37,652 nt of DNA from Verrucomicrobiota bacterium (GTDB taxonomy: Bacteria; Verrucomicrobiota; Lentisphaeria; JABSQK01; JAJFLO01): assembly GCA_021772635.1 (NCBI GenBank), contig JAJFLP010000028.1, forward strand, positions 1 to 37,652, read 5' to 3'. Shown here in pieces: positions 33,701 to 37,652 of the stretch (the stretch's first letter is position 1; each line of letters starts with the position of its first letter). The notes under the pieces are model-generated. The model made no database searches. It saw nothing but the letters and a program-made list of their open reading frames with translations, and had not been told where the DNA came from. The position numbers and the translations under genes were made by a program.

Positions 33701-34146
33701 AAGTATTCCCTTCCTGACAATTTTGTTCGTTTCACGGTTGTCTGTCCTCTGGACAACCGCCCCAAAATAAGCGCACATTCCATTGGATTTGGGCTCGCCC
33801 TTCCGGAGCGCTGTTGGAGTTCACAGCTTCAGCTGTGTTCCGTTAGCGGCTATCCAGCACAACTACAGTTGTGAACTCCAACGAACCGTCCGGCAATCAA
33901 CACGCATCACCCATCTACGTTCTCGCATTGCTCGTAAGTATAATGAAACCCGGCGTTCCGGAGCGCTGTTGGAGTTCACACTTTAGTGTGGTATTTTTTT
34001 AAGAACTTAAGAACCACACTAAAGTGTGAACTCCAACGAACCGTCCGGCAATCAACACGCAACACGTTCCACACAACACGCCTCACGCTCCTCGCTCCAA
34101 GCTCCTCGCTCCTCGCTCCAAGCTCCGCGCTCCAACGAAAAATTCG
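33701..34146. repeat. Two tandem REP-type elements and CACGC/CTCGCTCC arrays
   Basis: No gene seen. 33701-33790 would contain the operon promoter; no consensus is convincing. 33813-33837 and 33858-33882 form a convergent hairpin pair. 33968-34037 is a palindrome with perfect 24-bp arms. Both begin TTCCGGAGCGCTGTTGG or similar and end GAACCGTCCGGCAATCAAC, giving two adjacent copies of an element of about 104 bp. 34054-34136 is a CACGCAACACG array passing into CTCCTCGCTCCAAG units. Confidence 0.88.
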
Positions 34147-37023
34147 CTACGCCAGTACTTCCTTCATCGCGGTCAGAAGTACCTCAGCGGTGAATGGCTT
34201 CGTTAGAAATGCGTTTATCGTCGACTTTATCGTATTCGTAACTTTCTCGTGAGATCTAACGCCACTCATCAGAATCATCTTGACATCACTATTAATCAGC
34301 TTTATCGCGGGAATCGCAGTTGTTCCATCCATAATCGGCATCTCAATATCGAGTAACACCAGCGCAACCTCTGTTTTGTTACGTGACATCTCACCGATCG
34401 CCTCCGCCCCGTTGACGGCAGTCACAACCCGATACCCGTAACATTCAAGCGTCTCCTTTACGATTTCACGAACCGACGCTTCGTCGTCAACCACAAGAAC
34501 AAGCTCACCGTGTCCCCTGGGCAGGGCGGCGATCTTCAAGATCCCGGTATCTTCAAGCTGATTATCCGTCTCCGCCGGCAAATAAACCGTAACGGTAGTC
34601 CCTTCACCGACCGCACTCTTCACGCCTATATACCCCTTGTGGGACTCCAGGATTTCCAGTGACGTCGCTAATCCGATGCCAGCGCCGTTAGCGGCGTCTT
34701 TCGTCGTAAAAAATGGTTCGAATATCTTCCCGATAACGTCGTCTGATATACCGGATCCGGTATCGCTGACGCTCACTGCGATGTAGCTGCCGTGCGCGAT
34801 TTCCCGGAACATGACCGCAAAACTTTTGTCGATCTCGATATTGGCGGCGGTGATCGCAATCCGGCCACCTTTTGGCATTGCTTCGCGCGCATTGACGCAT
34901 AGATTTAAGAATGCTTGATGTAATTGTGTCGGATTACCCATTATCGGATACAGATCATTAGGGGCATTTACTTCCATAGTGATGTCGTTGCCCAGGGTTT
35001 CCGCGAACATACTTTTAATCTCTGTCAGAACCCGCTTCATCTTCAGCAACTGATTTTCACCCTCGGCTCCGCGGGCAAACGTGGATATTTGGTTGACAAG
35101 TGCACCGCCGCGTTTCGCATTGGACTCCATAACGTCCAGAATCTTCCCGAATGCGTCTTTGGGAAGCTTTAATTTCAGCATCTGGACAGACAGTAATATC
35201 GGCGCGAGTACGTTATTGAGATCGTGGGCGATCCCTCCGGCCAGCGTACCGATACTTTCTATGCGCTGTGCTCGGAGGAGTTGTTGTTCGATGTTGACAC
35301 GATCCGTAATATCGGTATTCACCAACAGGATCGATTTCGGTTGCTTCATCTCGTCCAGCATTAGGGTACAACTGCTTTCAACCGTTAATTCCCTCCCGTC
35401 ATGTGCGGTATGACCCATCCTCGTTCTCCATTCGCCCGATGCGGGATTCTTAGATTTCGCATTCGCGAATTTGATCATTGATGTATCGCTAATCAGGGAG
35501 TGCAGGTCCATTCCGATTACCTCCTCTGAATGATAGCCGTACAATCGCTCCGCACCCTTGTTCCAATATATAATGCGGTTGTCCAGATCCAGTACCATCA
35601 CAGCGTCCGCCGTGATGTCCAATAGTGCAGCTTGCTCCCTTACGCACTGTTCGGACTCCTTGATCTCCGCAATTCTAGCGACAGATGAGCAGTAAACGGC
35701 AAGGAGGTCTTGCTTTAATTCATCTATCGCGTCGCCTGTCACCATTGAATCATTGACGAAAACGCCAATTGGCGGACTTGCCGAATCAGACGCATGGATC
35801 GGCGTTATCGCGACCCAGCCGTCAGAGATCGTTACACTTTTTTCCCCATTCCAGTAGGTACGCGCTTCCATAACGCTCTGCCATTTCGGGGCGTTCGGTT
35901 CCGGCGGACTAAAGCGCTTCCGCCAGACATCGTCCAGCGGTATCTCATGACTTCGCTCATCGGTCGTTCGACTGTCGACATCGATCCCGTACGTACCTCG
36001 CACTTTGCCATCACGCATGACAAAAATAGCACAGCGGTCGATACCGAGTTTATCGCGTGCCAATTCGACGGCGCGCCGGAAAAGCGCTTCTAAATTGATG
36101 CAGGCAATGAGTTCATCCGTCGCTTCGACCACGGCATGCAGGTCTCCCCCCATCGCGATTTCGCGCTTTTTAGCATTCGTTTGCTCAGTAATATCACGTA
36201 TAACGACGATGAAATGTGTAATTTGCCCCTTCGTCCGTTTGACCGGGGTGATCGAGTCGCCGCCGCCGTACAAGGGCGAGCAGGAAATCAGAACCGGGAT
36301 GGTAGAGCCGGTGGTGGTAATCGTCGATTCCAGAGTCGTAGATGTTTTGCGAGTGCCTCCGGCGGATTTTTTTGCGGCGATATGTCGTCGTATCCAGCCC
36401 CTCGATTTCTTATCCTTAAAGACCGTATCGATCGATGCACCTGTCAGTTCGCTCTCCTGGCGTCCTAATAACCTCGATGCCGCGGCGTTTACAGTTTTTA
36501 TTACACCATCCAGTGATATAACGACGATACCGTCGCCCAGGCACCTGAGTATGTCTTCAAGATAATTCTTGGAACGTTCAAGTTCGATTTTCCGTTGTAA
36601 CTCAAGCGTCTGCCGGTTTAACTGCAGGAAGACGTTGACTTTGCTCAGCAAAATCGCGGGATTATAGGGTTTTGTGATAAAGTCTACCCCCCCCGACTCA
36701 TATCCTTTAAATACGGAATAATCGTCAGAGTAAATTGCGGATAAGAAAATGATCGGAAGATGCCGGGTCTTGTCGCTGTTGCGCAGGATCTCAGCCAGCT
36801 CAAATCCGTCCATATCCGGCATCTGCACGTCTAGAATAGCGATGGCAAAATCGTTATGCAGCGTCAGTTTGAGCGCATCGTTACCGCTGTCCGCCTTTAT
36901 TACCTCGGCATCAACGTCGGCCAGAACCTTTTCTAACGCGAATAGGTTCTCCGGTGTGTCGTCGACAATAAGAATTTTCTGTTTTTTCGCGGTTATGGTT
37001 GATGTAGTCACATTCTTTCCCAT
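34147..37023 (-). CDS. Cytoplasmic hybrid histidine kinase REC-PAS-GAF-PAS-HisKA-HATPase-REC
   Basis: A 958-aa soluble kinase. Receiver 1 (about 15-135) has DD 21-22 and D65. PAS 1 about 150-280. A GAF-like region (about 290-450) is strongly similar to that of the 7873 kinase ([26 protein letters not shown]). PAS 2 about 460-575. HisKA has H600 in GGIAHDLNN. The ATPase domain has N-box NLCVNAREAMPKGG, DTGSG and GAGIGLAT. Receiver 2 is C-terminal (about 835-958). It is a paralog of 7873-11094, lacking one PAS and with a different first receiver (VQMPDMDGFE type). It is separated from the chemosensory operon by about 450 bp of repeats, so cotranscription is uncertain. Confidence 0.95.
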   Translation of the reverse strand: MGKNVTTSTITAKKQKILIVDDTPENLFALEKVLADVDAEVIKADSGNDALKLTLHNDFAIAILDVQMPDMDGFELAEILRNSDKTRHLPIIFLSAIYSDDYSVFKGYESGGVDFITKPYNPAILLSKVNVFLQLNRQTLELQRKIELERSKNYLEDILRCLGDGIVVISLDGVIKTVNAAASRLLGRQESELTGASIDTVFKDKKSRGWIRRHIAAKKSAGGTRKTSTTLESTITTTGSTIPVLISCSPLYGGGDSITPVKRTKGQITHFIVVIRDITEQTNAKKREIAMGGDLHAVVEATDELIACINLEALFRRAVELARDKLGIDRCAIFVMRDGKVRGTYGIDVDSRTTDERSHEIPLDDVWRKRFSPPEPNAPKWQSVMEARTYWNGEKSVTISDGWVAITPIHASDSASPPIGVFVNDSMVTGDAIDELKQDLLAVYCSSVARIAEIKESEQCVREQAALLDITADAVMVLDLDNRIIYWNKGAERLYGYHSEEVIGMDLHSLISDTSMIKFANAKSKNPASGEWRTRMGHTAHDGRELTVESSCTLMLDEMKQPKSILLVNTDITDRVNIEQQLLRAQRIESIGTLAGGIAHDLNNVLAPILLSVQMLKLKLPKDAFGKILDVMESNAKRGGALVNQISTFARGAEGENQLLKMKRVLTEIKSMFAETLGNDITMEVNAPNDLYPIMGNPTQLHQAFLNLCVNAREAMPKGGRIAITAANIEIDKSFAVMFREIAHGSYIAVSVSDTGSGISDDVIGKIFEPFFTTKDAANGAGIGLATSLEILESHKGYIGVKSAVGEGTTVTVYLPAETDNQLEDTGILKIAALPRGHGELVLVVDDEASVREIVKETLECYGYRVVTAVNGAEAIGEMSRNKTEVALVLLDIEMPIMDGTTAIPAIKLINSDVKMILMSGVRSHEKVTNTIKSTINAFLTKPFTAEVLLTAMKEVLA

Positions 37024-37570
37024 TCTCTTTGGTTAATGATATGGCCTGATATCGCTAGCCTGAGGGGTCGGTACTAAGTTTTTGATATTCATTCCCTCCG
37101 GATATCAAAAAATAGGCCTGACCCCAGAAGTGCCAGCGCAAGAGCATAACCCATGCCGAACACAACTGACTCGTACTCGTAATCCCTTTCCAAATTTCAC
37201 CTCGAAAAACCAGAAGGATTTCGAGTACGAGCAAGATTACGAATCGGAATGTTCTCTTATTTTCAATCTAGACTGCAAGCAGTCGAACGCACATAACGTG
37301 CCATTCCCATATAGACGAACGCTAAATGTTTTATCTGAAGATGTTACATAACAAATCACGATATCGAAAGATTGGCATATAGAGATTTACCGGCGAGAAC
37401 CCGTGGGAGCCGCCACGATATAGCGTGGGGCAGGGCGGCAAGGTAGCAAGGAGCGGGGAGCAGGGAGCAGGGGTTGAGAGAACAGAGATCAGCGGTCAGA
37501 GGTCAGGTCACAGGGTGCCGTCCTGATATAAGTTGACACATGTTGAGTCCCTAAACTAAGGAGTTGTGAC
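37024..37570. repeat. Gene-free region with GGGGTC-ended palindrome, second inverted repeat and AGCAGGG array
   Basis: No gene seen. 37064-37090 and 37101-37125 form an inverted repeat ending GGGGTC/GACCCC with TTTTTGATAT inside. 37170-37185 and 37216-37231 form another (CTCGTACTCG...AATCC). 37271-37282 (CTGCAAGCAGTC) recurs near 24180. 37408-37475 (CCACGATATAGCGTGG then GGGAGCAGGG units) recurs near 17790-17940. The last part leads into the IS3-type orfA with AAGGAG before the ATG. Confidence 0.78.
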
Positions 37571-37652
37571 ATGAGTCGACAGGTTGTTCGTTACAGTGAA
37601 GCGTTTAAATTGCAAGTTATTGCTGAACTTGAATCTGGTGTTTTTGAAAACA
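37571..37652 (+). CDS. IS3-family transposase OrfA, 5' part only
   Basis: Plus-strand ATG followed by MSRQVVRYSEAFKLQVI, then AELESGVFEN at the window edge. This is the typical start of IS3-family OrfA (helix-turn-helix 'YSxxFKxxVVxxLE' type). AAGGAG lies upstream. It is the only convincing plus-strand gene. The insertion sequence continues outside the window; its left terminal repeat must lie between about 37510 and 37560, but I cannot fix it. Confidence 0.85.
   Translation, partial: MSRQVVRYSEAFKLQVIAELESGVFEN

Overview
The window looks like a chromosomal piece of a free-living bacterium of moderate G+C (about half by eye). The phylum cannot be fixed from the sequence. All convincing full-length genes lie on the minus strand and nearly all are signal-transduction genes. 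I count about 18 receiver (REC) domains, seven HisKA/HATPase histidine kinases, one CheA, one Ser/Thr kinase and a Kai clock-type module. There is no recognisable DNA-binding output domain. The only plus-strand gene is the start of an IS3-family orfA at the right edge.

Layout, left to right (transcription runs right to left). 1-675: tandem repeats. 676-7684: a membrane PAS hybrid kinase, a REC-Ser/Thr kinase, and an FHA-REC-degenerate GGDEF protein. 7873-11094: a cytoplasmic REC-PAS-PAS-GAF-PAS-HK-REC hybrid kinase. 11108-11948: debris consisting of a kaiC 3' fragment and a frameshifted REC gene, separated by repeats. 12106-15258: a kai module in the order kaiA-like, kaiB, kaiC; the first gene is a REC domain joined to a C-terminal region resembling the KaiA C-terminal domain. 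15577-17421: an Rcp1-type receiver and a REC-HK. 17422-19625: 2.2 kb of repeats, including a remnant of the FHA-REC gene. 19626-24028: a second hybrid kinase, a second Rcp1-type receiver and a small HK. 24191-33700: a Wsp-like chemosensory operon (cheW, cheR-TPR, cheW, mcp, cheA-REC, cheB) that runs without a gap into a REC-REC-HK. 34147-37023: a third hybrid kinase, paralogous to the one at 7873.

How the parts may work together (inference): the KaiC-like ATPase has intact Walker motifs and the T/S/T phosphosite motif, so KaiB and the REC-KaiA-like protein could form a timing or energy-sensing switch whose input is phosphorylation of the receiver. The neighbouring Rcp1-type receivers and HKs are candidate input or output partners. 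The Wsp-like operon carries a sensing array, adaptation enzymes and a CheA whose phosphate could flow to its own REC, to CheB and to the tail kinases. The Ser/Thr kinase and the FHA protein next to it suggest a link between His-Asp and Ser/Thr phosphorylation.

The gaps between genes are filled with repeats: REP-like hairpins with compensatory changes in the stem, modules bounded by GAAACTT/AAGTTTC, long palindromes, and decamer-type arrays that often start exactly at a stop codon. Paralogous kinases, truncated copies and repeats suggest growth by duplication followed by decay.
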